Assembly: GCA_032433765.1 (NCBI GenBank)
Contig: JAVIAB010000051.1
Span: 77,988,244 to 78,052,243, forward strand
Reading direction: 5' to 3'
DNA: 64,000 bases
DNA from: Megaustenia siamemsis
Lineage: Eukaryota > Mollusca > Gastropoda > Stylommatophora > Ariophantidae
In this document: positions 1 to 13,787 of the stretch, one piece after another
Layout: each line of letters starts with the position of its first letter
Position numbering within the stretch: the first letter of the stretch is position 1
Made by a program: the position numbers and the translations under genes
The notes under the pieces: model-generated
Seen by the model: only the letters and a program-made list of their open reading frames with translations
What the model was told of the DNA's origin: nothing
The model's database searches: none

Positions 1-470
1 TTATTGCAGTATTTATTAAATGTTCATTGTGTTGTGTTTTGATATTTTATTTTATCACATGGCCAAACTATTTTATGTGTTCTTTCTTTATGTACTCAAC
101 AGCAGAAATTATTGCTTGCTTTTTTTCTCAGTTCTTCATTTCTGATCTTATGCTGTTTGTTGTCATGCATTTAACACATTTCATTTTGGTAGTGTTATTT
201 TTTTCTTATTGTTTTGAGTCTAGTGTTCAGGTTCATTGGTAGCACAATATTGGGATGAAGATTGTGTTGTAAAGTGGCCATTTTGCTTCTTGCGTTCCTT
301 AATGAAGAGCAGTGGTGACATCTGTCAAATGATATTTGACATGCATTAGTCTATTTCTGCATCTTTTGAATTATCATTTACGACTAGACTTCCTGGGTAT
401 TTAAATTCCTCTACTTGTTTTAATTGTCCACTGTTCATCGTTTTGTTGATGTTCATTGTAAAAAAACATT
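1..470 (-). mobile_element. LINE-H fragment
   Basis: On the minus strand this resembles the carboxy-terminal part of the LINE-H reverse transcriptase reading, by comparison with 47722-48440 (shared words include the 'cacatggccaaac' region and the 'ctgttttaattgtcc' region). It is full of stops and runs off the left edge. Confidence 0.6.
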
Positions 471-930
471 AATAAACAACAAATTCAATTGGTTTAGGCA
501 TGCAGCACATTGTTCACTGACATCATCCTCCAGATAGCATCAACTATCAACAAATATTACAAAATAGGGAAAATCTCAGATTTAAAGATGATGGATTAAT
601 GAAATATCAAACATCATAATGAGTACAATGCATGAGACAGATTACAGAGCCATTGACTCGCCATTTTCCTTCAACATTGAAAGGCAACAGAAGGAGAACA
701 CAAAGAAAAGCTTCCCTCCACACCCTGCTAGGATATAGGGGGGATTGTTGTTTCAGTGCCTATATTTTTCCATGACCAACAGCACATTTTTGAGCAATGT
801 GTGCCAACCACATGCCAGGTTACCTTTACTTCCCATAAAAATATGAAACCTGCAGCCTTGTAGGTCCCAAAGAATCTGTAACTTAACAGAGGGAGAGACA
901 TGTAAATAAGTCAGTTGTGCTCATTTTCAT

Positions 931-1337
931 AGCGTGAAACGAATTCAAAAGAAACGAGGAAATTAGAGAAATCGCCAATCAACCACTAATATCTTCAGTA
1001 ATAAAGAAAAGACGATGGTCATATGTTGGACATGTGATGAGAAGAGATAATAACCGAATAGCAAAGCAAGCCCTCATGTGGGAGATAACAGGTAAGAGGA
1101 AAAGAGGATGACCCAGAGAGACACTGAGAAGAACATTGATGAGAGAGGCAAGAGCAGCAGGAATCAGCTTCCTCAATGAGATAGAGCTGCTTGCACAGAA
1201 CAGAGACAAATGGCGAGATTTGATAAAATTTCTTTAAAAGAATTGAAAACTGCTAGAATAAAAATTTAGGAGAAGGAGTATCTTGGTCTACGCCCTCTGG
1301 GCCGGCTACGGCTCAAAAGGTCAATAGATAGATAGAT
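931..1337 (+). mobile_element. LINE-D, 5'-truncated copy with target-site duplication
   Basis: A 407-bp LINE-D 3' end encoding the typical carboxy-terminal words RRWSYVGHVMRRDNNRIAKQ, with one TGA replacing CGA. It ends in the LINE-D 3' segment and a TAGA repeat. The 10-bp duplication tcattttcat flanks it at 921-930 and 1338-1347. Near-identity to the copies at 33.0 and 60.7 kb implies a recent insertion. Confidence 0.9.
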
Positions 1338-1462
1338 TCATTTTCATTGTTCTCTGTAATAGCCATATAAAGATTTATATTTTGTGATAGTCATAAATAT
1401 ATTTTTTTTCTGTAATGGACACATAAATATGTTTTCTGTGATAGTCATTATAATAATTATAC

Positions 1463-1539
1463 CTTCTTTCAGTTTTGCTGCAGGCTTTCTTTGTGGGCCA
1501 CTAACATGGGGAGTTCTGCTGAGAATGATGTGCTTCTGA
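1463..1539 (-). CDS. DLEC1: DLEC1-like exon 19 (last in window)
   Basis: A 77-nt exon, phase 2 in and phase 1 out, donor GTATAA. It encodes a basic linker, IILSRTPHVSGPQRKPAAKL. Two AGs compete as acceptor: CAG would put the reading into a stop, while the TAG four bases upstream (TGTCTTTAG) keeps it open. The coding sequence must continue to the left of the window. Confidence 0.72.
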
Positions 1540-4500
1540 CTAAAGACAAAATAATTCAAAATGGTATTTAAATACATTTTATTTTCAAATGAAAATACAG
1601 AGACAATTCACGCCTGTTTCTCACTGATATTTCAGCAATCCTGCTCATTTTAGAATTATAATCTGTATTTGGTTCTTCTGTGGTAACTTCAGAATAAATT
1701 GAAGTTATAGTTTCAATTCACCAAGTGTTACCTTTGCACAGAATATATTGAAGAATGATTTTTTTCAATTTTTTTATTTACACTTTCTTCATATTATAAT
1801 GGTCAAATTTAAGCATGTCATCTTTAATGTTATCTTTTTAATTCAATGAATAATATTATCCATTTTCTTATTTCCTGGATCAGTTTGTAGCTGGCACACC
1901 TTGGGATGTCATGAAGGGCAACATCAAAAATTCCTCCACTTTGGCCGACTATTACATGGTGCTTACTCCATTTGTTTCTATTTCCAAATTTTCTGTCAGG
2001 TTATCCTTGGTCTACCTATCTTTCACATTTCACTAAAAGCTCTCTGCATGGCAATTCTTATGACTGTTTCTTCTAAACACAAAATCTGTCCAGCTTCATC
2101 GTCTGCCAAATAATTACGTGTCCTTCTTGTTACACTTTTGAACAAATCTTGCTTGAAATTTTTGCTTGGCCAAAATATTATGAGAATTATTTCCTCTGAC
2201 AGATTTGAATGAAATGATGACAGTCTCGACATTTTCTTTTCTGTTTATTCTTCAGCATCCAAATCCATCAAGGTACATTAAAAAACATACAAACCTTCCA
2301 TATATCCTTAGATTAATTTCTGTGCTGCACTGGCTCGAGCTCCAAATGATGAGATTGACAAAAAGCAATTCTGACTTTATTTACATTTTACCGAACAGAT
2401 GTAATGTGTAATAAAATAAAGGCCCACAAGAAAACAAAGTGATCATTACCACAAAATCTAGCATGACTAAAGCAATAAATTCACACCAGTTCCTGAAATT
2501 TAGAGACCTCTATGAAAGTCAAAGATATTTAACCTTATTTGACATCAACTAATAATCTAACACCATTTCAGCACTCCATTCTAAAATGTTATATAACACT
2601 CCCGGAGCTATGCTAACTGAAACAGTTCCCACTATCATGTTTGAGTTAGTAGTATTAGTTCTATGTCTCTCAACATCAATTATGCCTTGCACTTTAATAG
2701 TAATACAACATCCTGATTTTTGTTTGCCTTATACCACAAACCCTTTTATGAACACTTTTATGGTGCTAAAAATAAAATGTAGGAAATAAATTTGTAAAAA
2801 ATTAAAAACAAAATCATTTTCTAAAAATAACATAAACAGCCAGAAATATAAACAACAATTTTTTTTATTAATTAAGTAACAGAAAAGATGAATTTATCTC
2901 AATTTCATGAATTTACATAGGACAAAAGATTGTTTGTTCTCATTTGTGAGAATTTACCTGGCATCTTTGTTAGTATTTGTGACTTCTGAATGTGGAAATG
3001 ATGGGGCTGCAAAGTTTTCAACAACAACAGAGTAAGGTGCAGAGATGGCTGTCTGGTTACAGATATGAACATATCGCTTTACAATCTCACCCAAGCCAAC
3101 ACCATCACCAAAGTCCAACTGCAGGCTGTTACTGTAAATCAGCCAAAAAAATAACACAAATATTAAGGAAGACCATGGTCACTTCAAAGCAACTCAGTGA
3201 TTAGAAAACTTATTTTAAACAACAGAAGACTATAGCGTCTGTCTCAAAATCTTGAACATAAATTAATAATTTGAGTACTAAAGTTATTTTATTATTTATT
3301 GCAGTAAATTGCATGAAAATTGATTTAAAATATGTTCAAAACCTATCTTTTTATTTTAAATATCATCTTTGAATCAGAACATCATAAAACAGTTATTTTG
3401 TAATCCTAGAATTTAAATATTACTGAAATACTGTACTGTGCTTGTGAATTAACATTAGATCACAGAAGATAATAAAGACCTAAGTAGAATGAGATATAGA
3501 TTTCATTGTTATATAAAAATATGTCAGTTAATACAGATCAAAGAATTTTTATTGAAGTTAATAAATATTATGTTGATGGAACAGATACCGATTTTGGATG
3601 ATGCAGATAAAGATGTTGATATGTATATTGGTACACGCAGAGGAATACTAATGTTGAAGCAAATAAATATATTCATTGAAAATGACAAGTATATTTATTG
3701 TATATAACAAGAGTTGTCTAAGTGCTAAGTACATCCTTAAGCAAGATGGAGTACCATTTTTTGATCAAGGTTATTCGTGATCAAGGTTACATGAAGCCAT
3801 GAGTGCAGATGAGGGATGGTGTTGTGGGAGCAGCCGACAAGTGGTGCTAGTTATAGTCTCCATTAATGATAACATGCAGGGGATCTAAATTTTAGAGACA
3901 ATGGCTGTGATTTCTAATTAGTATAATCACTGCTGTCCTGGAGATGACTAAGCCCTACCAGGTTATGTAGCCCATTGACACAAATGACAGACAGACTCTC
4001 TGATTCCATACCAGATTGGTTGCAACCCTTGTAAGCAATTACCCCGCCTTTTATTGATCACCAGAACAAAGGTGATTTGTGTACTACTGGAAAAATCACA
4101 AATGCAAAATGAAATAGTTTGGCCTTATATCTCAATCATCTGGCATAGAAAATACCATTCTGCAAGGAAAAGCTAAAGGAGTGAGAAGGAGAGGTAGACT
4201 GAGAAAGAGCTTGGAAGATAGCACTAAAAAAATGGACAAGCCTCAACTTTACAGAGTTCCAAAGAGAGGCTGAAGATAGATAGAAATGGAGAAGGTTGAT
4301 AAAGTCTAACAGGAGTGCCCCAATGACCCTCCAGAGTTATATGGTGAAGAAGAAAAAGGGTGAAGTATCAGAAATAAGCAATTAAACATAGGTCTGTTCA
4401 GAAAGTGGAGCCATGATGGAGCCAGGCAATGCATGGATTGAAAGTGGTCAGCAACTTATAGTTGATTATCTGCATCAAGATCAGTGAGCCAGAATTAATT

Positions 4501-7500
4501 GAGATCCTTCTACAAATCTAGGTGGTGACTCTAAATTCGGACTTACCGCTCAGACAAAGCAACCAGGGATTGAAGAAAGAAAATAGGCTGGTATCAAAAA
4601 ATGCCATTTTGAGGTCAGATATACTAAACCATAGTACACAGAGATCACAGCTTGCTTAAACCATGACAAAAGGCCGCTATATCTAATAAACACCATTTCA
4701 AAGATGGACGGTTAAGAGAAATAATCAGCGGACAAGTGCAAAAAATGTGTTCAGACAGTTAAGAGAGCAGGCCTTATGTCACTGTCCAGGAATTTTTTTT
4801 ATTTAAAAAATATTTACGAATCAACCTTCTGAGAGAAAACCAAGAGAACACTTGTTGAGCTATGAAGTTCATGTTCTATTCTGATTTCCTGTGAGATCAA
4901 AAATAGATAAAAGAATACTATTCAAATGTTAAAATACAACAATGATGGTTCTATTTATAAGAACAACATAAATATAATTTTAAGTTAGTATTTAAGGGAC
5001 CTCAAGAGCTAACAGCACCTGGGTTGAAAGCGGTTAGTATCAGGATCAGAAGTAAAACAGCTGATAAAGTTTACCCTCTACCTCCCCTTGCTCCTTTGGA
5101 GTAGAGATTTAAGAGGGCAAGTAACCTGGTACCCTAAAATACCTTGCTGAAATCTGATGTTTTGGGCTGAAAGATGCAAAATATTGCAGCTTGATGCAAA
5201 TACCAGCACAAGACATTTATGCTCATTTTGTAGAAGGGGGAAGGCGGAAATGACAGAAAAGCCAGTTAGTAAACAAAGAAACGATAAGACGAGGTCACGG
5301 GGAAAAATAAGGAGACAGTAAGACGAAGTTCACGGAGAAAAACAAGGAGACGATAATACAAAGTTCCCATGGGAAGCGTGAAAGTTATGATCATAAAGGA
5401 GGGGGGCAGATAGACGCGTTGTTGAAGAGGATTGGATAGAAAGGAGAAGAAGTAATTGTGATTGGAGGAAAAGATCCAGATTTAAGGAGAAAACACAAAA
5501 GTTCAAGGGCACTTGAGACAAATTAGTCCGGCAGGAAGACACGCCTAAGTAGGAGACTCAGATTAAGATAGGAGCTGTGAGCTTATGTAACAGTTAGTCC
5601 GGTAGGATCATGAGTAAGACGGTAACCAAGCCAATTAGTAGTAGTTAGCGAAGTGACAGAATAGTGATGACAAAAGCTAACTAGAAGAGGGGAACTGTTC
5701 AATGGGAACAGTTCCCAACAGATTTAGATAGGTGCGTGTATGAACCCAGAGCCCCAGTGGCGAGTGATATTGCTGTGGGCTAGTTAAATGTGTGTGTATG
5801 CTCATTATTCCAGTGTGATTGGCATACTATGTCACTTGTGCATTTTGGCGCCCTGACAGTGGGCTGAAATAAAGCCGGCAAAATTATTACACCTGAAGTT
5901 TTGTTATGTGTTCAACAGTGTTTAAAATCCAGCCTAGTGTAATTGACTTACAGGGAGAACCTCAACACAGCGGAAAGTTGTCGTGGCACAATAGTAACTT
6001 TTCTAAGAAGTACTAACGATCACATAATATGGCTACTAGCAAGGTCAGGGCCCTGAGGCGAGATTCCAGTCAGCCAAAGAAGGGGTTAGCACGAAGAAGT
6101 TGAGAGCTCAGCGCAGTAAACAGCTGAAAAGGAAGCCGAGCAACACCCGCCTCTGCGAAAACAGTTACACATGCGAGACGTGTCATATGGAGTAATAAGC
6201 GCTGATAGAGCTGATACATCTGAATAATCTGATAGAACTGAAAGATCTGATAGACGATCGTCAGATAAAGTATGATAGATCCATCGAACGTTACAATCTA
6301 ACGTTATCGCTATCGCCATTAAATATCGACATTAAAAAAGGCATTATTAACGATCGTCAGATATATCCTCCGATAACAGATTTTGGGTTACAATTTAATG
6401 TCCTTTAATGATGAATTTGGGACGATTGTCAAATTAGTGCAGTAGAAGAAAAGGTTAGTAATAAAAATAGAGTAGGTATAACTTACGTCAACTGATTACC
6501 ATCTGTGGACACTTTAATTGAGACTGCCAATGTTTGTACATCACATTCTATATCAATATAAATGTCATCATCTTGTCCAGCAATATGACATGGCAATTTG
6601 ACATCCGAAATAAACATCTGTAAAAATTGATTAATTTTAATTTTGAAAAAAAAAAAAACAGAAAACAAGAAACTAAGAAAAGTGAAGTAATTCATTAAAA
6701 ATAACAAGAGACAAAACTTTTTGGAAATATTATTAAAATAAGTTAACAGAAGCAGAAGTGATTTAAAATAAAAATAACAACACATAAATCAAAACAATGA
6801 TACAAATATTATTTTAAAAGACTCAAATTAAAATAGCAGCAGACAAAATAAAACTTAGATAAGAATATTAAAATAAAATAAGAAAAATAGAAAGCAAAAG
6901 TTAAAAAAACAAAAATAAGAATACCAATTAATTCATTAATTGTTCATGATCCTTCCAGCACCATTAGACCTTCACTTATGTCTCATAGATTTTTCACCAT
7001 CTATCTCTATTCTTGATGTGAGATGTTCGATCTTATCTATTGAGTCTATGCCTGCTAATTTTGCTTCTCTCACAAGTATTTTTTTCAGTGTCTCTCTATG
7101 ACTCGATCTTTTCCTGTATCCTGATGTTTCCCATAGAAGAGCCTGTTTTGAAATTCTTTTGTTGTCTCTTCTCAGCACATGTTCGACATATGTCCTTCTT
7201 CTCTTCCTAATAGTAGATGAGATTATTGGTTGCATGACCAATCTCTTATCTCTATATTAGTCTTGAATTCATTCCATTTTAAATAAAGCATACTTCTTAG
7301 GCATTTGTCTTCATATGCATTTGTCTTAATCTCATAAGCATTTTAAATATTTTCTCTCAATCTCATTTGTTGTTTCCAAGCTTTCATATGCGTAGGTAAG
7401 GGTTGAAGTTTGTTTGAGTTCAATATTCCAAGTTCAGTTTTCTTGCTTAGTGTTTTTGATTTTCATATTTTGTTCAAGTTTTTAAACTTTGCTGCTGCCT

Positions 7501-10500
7501 TTGTTATCCTGCTTCTGATTTTTCCTTTTTTTAACCTTCTTGATCTATATTACTACCAAGATATACACTGTGGTCTACCCTTTCCAAAGTCTGATGATTT
7601 AGATATATATTGCCCTCTGGTGTATTTTTTTTCATTATTTTTGTTTTTTCCCTATTGATTTCAAGTCCTATTTTTCCTGCCATGGATGATAAGGTATCTG
7701 TAATATTTTGCATCTTTTGCATCTTGTTGATACTGTATCACTTAGGAGCACTATGTCATCTGCAAAATCGAAATCTTCCAGGTAAAATTCTTGTTGTACC
7801 ATTTAATGTCATTATTGCATTTGCAACATTTATTCATTATGTAATCAATGGTAATTCCAAATAGCAAAGGTCATAGAATATATCCCTGTTTTATCCCTGT
7901 TTCAATCTTAAACCAATCACTCATTCTTTCCTTAGTGCCAACTGTACAAATATAGCCATCATATATATCTTTTATGATAGTGATACATTTTTGTGGTACT
8001 CCATAATGTTTCAAGATATTTATTCATTCCCAAGAGTTAAATATTAAATCAGATATGCATTTTCATGTGTATGATTAAGTACATTCATTTGTTTCCAAAA
8101 TAAGATCCAAATTTTAATTTAATTTAAAATTAACAAACTACAAAAGCATTATATAAACAATATTATGATAAAAGAAGTGAAAAAGGACATTTATTCATGC
8201 AGAACCAGCATTTTGAATCCTTTCTTGAATGAGATGGTGCATTTTGTTTAACTTTTTAATAATTTATTCTTTATTTTGTCAGGTGCTATGAATAGTGATT
8301 AATGAACTGGTCTTATATTCCCCATATTACTAGCAAGGTGTGAAGGAAACCTTTACTTTACTTTGCTTCAGAGGACAAAGGTCAAGTTTAATCCTGATCA
8401 ATGGCTTCTAGTTTTCTATCTATCTATCGTCCTTTCGAGCCAAAGACGGCACATAGGGCAGAACCACAATCTCAAAAACAGAAACCTTGCGTGCCAAAAT
8501 GGCACATATTGCAGAGATCACTGCTCTAAAATCTATGGTCTGTTTTCATAACAATACCTTTTACAATGACAGCTTGTCAAGCCATCGATCGCCTCTTACG
8601 ACATGCCTGGAAGGTGGTCACAGTGTCACTATTCTTTAATAGTTTTCTTCTAGTTTTACTCAGCCTTAAATAAGTACCATTTTTTTTTTGGAAAAGAAAG
8701 ACAGCAGTTATGTAATGATGTTGGAGACACTACTCAAAAACATGCCAGCAGTCAAACAAATATGTTCATGAACACCTTATTCTATATTTGCCACAAAGCA
8801 TGATGAATGAAACACTTTCGTGTTTCTTTTCTTTATTTTCAGGTAGTTTAAAACTATCCTCTCAGATTAATAAAGATCAGAGAGCAGTTGGTTGAGTTGA
8901 TAACTTGTGCTCCAAACCAGGAGAAGACAGGTTTGAATCATGATAGAGTTAAAAGTTATTTCTATCAAGGGTGAAATTAGAACTCAGACCTGAAACACCT
9001 CGTGGCAACACTACTGGTTAAGTGGTCTTTATTTTCCAGTCCTATAAGTCCCCTTAGCTCACCCCAGAAATTGGATAATGTCATAAAGATAGTTCTTTTT
9101 TTTTTTTGGTTTTATTATTAAAGATCATAAAATGCACATTAAAAATGTGTACTTTACAAAGGAAATGTACTAAAGGTATTTTGTTATCTTAAAACATTTA
9201 AAGTGGTTTTATTATAGCAAAAGAGACTTCCTGTACATGGAAAAATAAGTGGACAACTCTGTTGTCAGTCAGAAATGGATCTCACACTGTTAGAAGTGGA
9301 TGTCACAGTGTCAGTCAGAAATGGGTCTCACAGTGACAGTCAGAAATGGGTCACACAGTGACAGTCAGAAATGAGTCTCTTGTTGACAATCAGAAATGGA
9401 TCTCAGACTGACAGTTAGAAATTGGTCTCATGTTGAGAGTCAGAAATGGGTGTCATGCTTACAGTCAGAAATGGGTCTCACAGTGACAGTCAGAAATGAG
9501 TCTCTTGTTGACAATCAGAAATGGATCTCAGACTGACAGTTAGAAATTGGTCTCATGTTGAGAGTCAGAAATGGGTGTCATGCTTACAGTCAGAAATGGG
9601 TCTCACAGTGATAGTCAGAAATAGATCTAAGACTGACAGTCAGAAATGGGTCTCACAGTGATAGTCAGAAATAGATCTAAGACTGATAGTCAGAAATGGG
9701 TCTAAGACTAATAGTCAGAAATTGGTCTCATGTTGACAGTCAGAGATAGGTCTCTTGTTGACAGAAATGGGTTTCACAATGGCAGTCAGAAATTGGTCTT
9801 ATGTTGACAGACAGAAATGGGTTTCACACTGACAGTCAGAAATGGATGTCACAGAATAGATGCGGAAATGCAATCATCATCAAGTACCATGCCTGCTGTC
9901 GTAGGTGATCATGCCTCTCCACAACTTCCAATCTCAACAGTTATTTATCATTTCTATTGTTGATCTTCTACCAAACCCCTCTCTTAATCTGTCTGGTATC
10001 TTTTCACTTTGCATCAACTTTCCTAGTTGTCTTTATTGTGCATTGTGGCGATGCCTTTTTCTTTGTTGCTACCTTTACTTCTGTCTGTTTGCTTTTGAGA
10101 CTGATTCCTTTATTTTTGCTTTCCTTCACTATAATGTCTAACATTTCTTGCAACTCATTTTCACTCTTATATTTATTTAAAAATATGTAGAAAATAACAG
10201 AAAAAAATACTGCTGGCTTCAAAGTAGAGTCCATAAAATGTCACAAACTTTAAATGTGGACATTGTAATCTGAGAATTTCAAGCCCAGTCAGGAGACAAA
10301 TCAGACAGTGAGTTAAAAAAGATTACCTCTTCCAGCAGTATAAACTTACAGCTTTCAGTGGTGTAAAAGATATAGAAATTGTCTTCTGCTGCCAGCTCAA
10401 AAGTTCTCCCTCTGGTTCAAGAACCTCTATCTTGCAGTCACCACATTCAGAACCTTCAGCCTAAGGCATTTAAGAAAAATAAAATTCATTTCACAAATGA

Positions 10501-11488
10501 TTAGAGACTTCTTTTCTTTTTTAGTAGTCCATCTGCTTTTGCCTTGAAGTATCACATCAAAAATGAGGAATATATAATATAATCTAGTATCTGTAGATGT
10601 TGTATTGTTTGTTCTTTTGGTCACTTCCCTCTTTTAGAAGTAGTTGTCATTCTTGGACATATCGGGACACTGTTAAGTTAGACATGTTTTTGTTCTTGCA
10701 TGTCTTTTATTCCGTAGATCCATCTTTTTCTTGGTCTATCTCTTGTTCTCTACACTTAAGTTAGAAAACTTTTGATGTTGTTTGGTCTGGTTTCATTCTT
10801 ACAATTTCATTTCTAATTTGTATACATATTCCATGCACGGTTTAATTCAGATCTGTTCTCTGGTTGTCACATTGTGTGTTTGATCTATCTTTGTGTTTCT
10901 TGTTATCTTTCTCAAGCACCTCATTTTGCAGGTTGTGATCTTCTCTATCTGGACTTTGTTGAATGGCCATATTTGGCATTGGTAACATAAGGTTGGTATG
11001 AAAATGATATTTATTATTTGTTTCTTGGTTGTTAAAGAGATGTTTGGGTGTTTAATTTTTTTTTTTAATAAGAGATTAATGTAGTTAAATGTGCCACAGC
11101 TGACCTGAAATTAATATGAAAGCAGCAAATTTATTACACCACAAAACAATTGTCAAGTTCATTTGATTTTGTGTACATCATTGCAAAAAAAATTGAAATT
11201 ACAACAAAACTGACAACCTAAAGGATTAAATAATAAAATTATTTAGGAAAATTAATTAGGAAAAAAAAAAAAATTTTATGTTGGTGTTCAAAAGAATATA
11301 TAAAGGACATTATTTTTAAGTCAAAGACTTTTATCAGAGACAATGATTAACAAAATGAAAATGAAAAGTTATATAAAAAGAGAAGAGAAGAGAAGAGAAG
11401 AGAAGAGAAGAGAAGAGAAGAGAAGAGAAGAGAAGAAAAAGAAAAGAAAAGAAAGAAAAAGAAAATAAAAGAAAAAAAAAGAAAAGAA

Positions 11489-11521
<33 letters not shown>

Positions 11522-13720
11522 GATAAGAAAAGATAAGAAAAGATAAGAAAAGAAAAGAAAGAGAGGGGAAGATGAGATGAGATGAGAGAATCAGCATTGT
11601 AGGACCATTAAGGCTAGTCACACACACCTTGCCCCATTTAAAAGTGGTGGTCAACAATGTCTGGTTATGAAGAACAACAGTGAACACAGTTGGAACACCC
11701 AGGTAGACATCCTGCAAAAACTTCTGACACTCCAGGAAACATACAACTGGATTTTGAGCTTCTCCATACACACCAACCGAGCTGAAAAATCATTGAGAGA
11801 AATCATATTGTCTGAAGTTACCACAGTTAAGAATCTTCATGTCATAGATCAAATCTGTATATATTTGTTCCCAACTGACCTATTGAGTCAAAACGATGAT
11901 TTAGTTTTTCGCTGAATTAATGCCTCGACTTTTTTAACAGGTTTAGTTAGTTTAGTTTAGTCAATAGAATCCTCATTGCACACAGGACATGTCCACAAGT
12001 GCTCAGATCTCCTCCCCAATATATCCCTCAGTGTGTGGACTAAGTTTTTTAACTAAGTAATTTTAATGTGTGTTTATTTATGGTAATATATAATAATGAA
12101 CATGTAAGTGATGTAACAAGTAAAATAAACATAAAACAGTATGAAACAATTAAACTAATACAAAGACAAGACAAACTACAACATTTCGACAAAAGTGTTC
12201 ATCAGGTATAACACATCAACTATTAAAACAGAATTAAAGATTCAAGATTAAAGACTCTTAAATTAAACAATGAAAACCAAGCACACAAAAAAACACTGAT
12301 CTAGAAAATGGCGGAAAGAAACGGTGGCCAGGATTTAATATAGTTTGATTTAAAATAGTCTTTCCATTATTTTAGCTGCTTTATACAATTTTATGTTTCT
12401 TTTACATGTTTTCTGCAACACTACTCACAGCCCCGCATAGTATTTAATATTTTATTAATCCTGGCCACCATTTCTTTCGACCATTTTTCAGATCAGTGTT
12501 TTGTTTTTGTGCTTGAATTTATTTGTTTAATTTTAATAGTTTGGTGTTATACCTCATGAAGGCTTTTGCCAAAACATCATAGTTTGTCTTGTCTTTCTAT
12601 TAGTTTAGCTTTTCCATACCATTTTATGTTTATTTTATATGCTCTCTGCAGCTGTACTCATGGCTATATATTTCATATTTGTGCTTATCTCCAGTAATAA
12701 GGAAACTATAAGTCATATAATGGTTCGCATTATGATAAGCAGCAAGAGCTGATCAAGATCTTACTTCACCTCCCCTCATTGCCTCTGGAAACAGACCTAG
12801 AAAAAAGGATTGAAAGAGGAAGGCAACCCTATACTCAAAAATGTCATTCTGAAATCTGATGTACAAGAACATAAAACATCTTACACACGCCTAAGGATGA
12901 ACAATAAAGATGAGTAGTTATCAGATAAATACAGAAGAGGAAAAATAACAAGTGATAGAATAATTTGCCAATAATTGATACAACAAATAACATTAATGCA
13001 ATATAATATTTAAATATTAAGTGACAGTTATATAAAAGTAGATTTAGGATCAAATGTTTGAGCCAGACAAGACAAGAATGAGTATGAAGCATTTTAAACA
13101 TTTTCATACATTTCATTGAGCAAAATATGCTATGTAAATAATTGGAAATCAAGAATGTAAAAATAAAAGCAATTTTAAGAAATACATAACTTAAAAATAT
13201 ATCATTTTGCATGTATTTATAAACTTATATCTACAATGATGATATGAAACTCCTTATATTAAGCTTTGCAAAAGAAAGCAATTTGAATCCAGTAAAGTCT
13301 CCTCTCCATCAAGCAAGTTGTCAGCTTTTTAGCTTCCAGACACTCTAAGAGGACGAGTCCCGAGATGACTTCTGTTGCATTCTGAACTTGAAGACCATGA
13401 CACATCCTGAATGAATTATCTATCCCAATATACTTCCAGCCCACATAGCATGTATTTTAATCTTATATCAAAAACATTTATTAGTAGTGATTAAAACATA
13501 TAAAAGTTATTCTAATTGTCGTTTATACTGTGTGCTTTGTAGCTTTTTAAAATATATCTATCTATCTATTGTCCTTCCGAGCCGAAGACGGCACATAGGG
13601 CAGAACTACAATCTCAAAAACAGAAACCTTGCGTGCCAAAATGGCACATATTGCAGAGATCGATGCTTCTAAAATCTATGGTTCTGTTTCCATAACAATA
13701 CTTTTTACAATGACAGCATG

Positions 13721-13787
<67 letters not shown>

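Noticed and set aside
1463..1535. Exon 19 starting at the CAG acceptor
   Set aside because: From phase 2 it runs into a TGA near the exon end; the TAG acceptor four bases upstream keeps it open.
2023..2411. Short frames in intron 18
   Set aside because: No domain, no splice phase that would fit between exons 18 and 19, and overlapping frames on both strands.
9250..9852. Regular repeats that could suggest a CRISPR array
   Set aside because: Units are head-to-tail without unique spacers and the DNA is animal; it is a minisatellite.
10327..10349. Alternative exon 16 donor (GTAATC) 23 nt downstream
   Set aside because: Use of it would shift the frame of exon 17; the GTAAGT at 10349 keeps phase 0 and is a stronger site.
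11334..11771. A 145-codon minus-strand frame
   Set aside because: Its first part is exon 15 of the DLEC1-like gene; the rest is read-through of the intronic purine tract.
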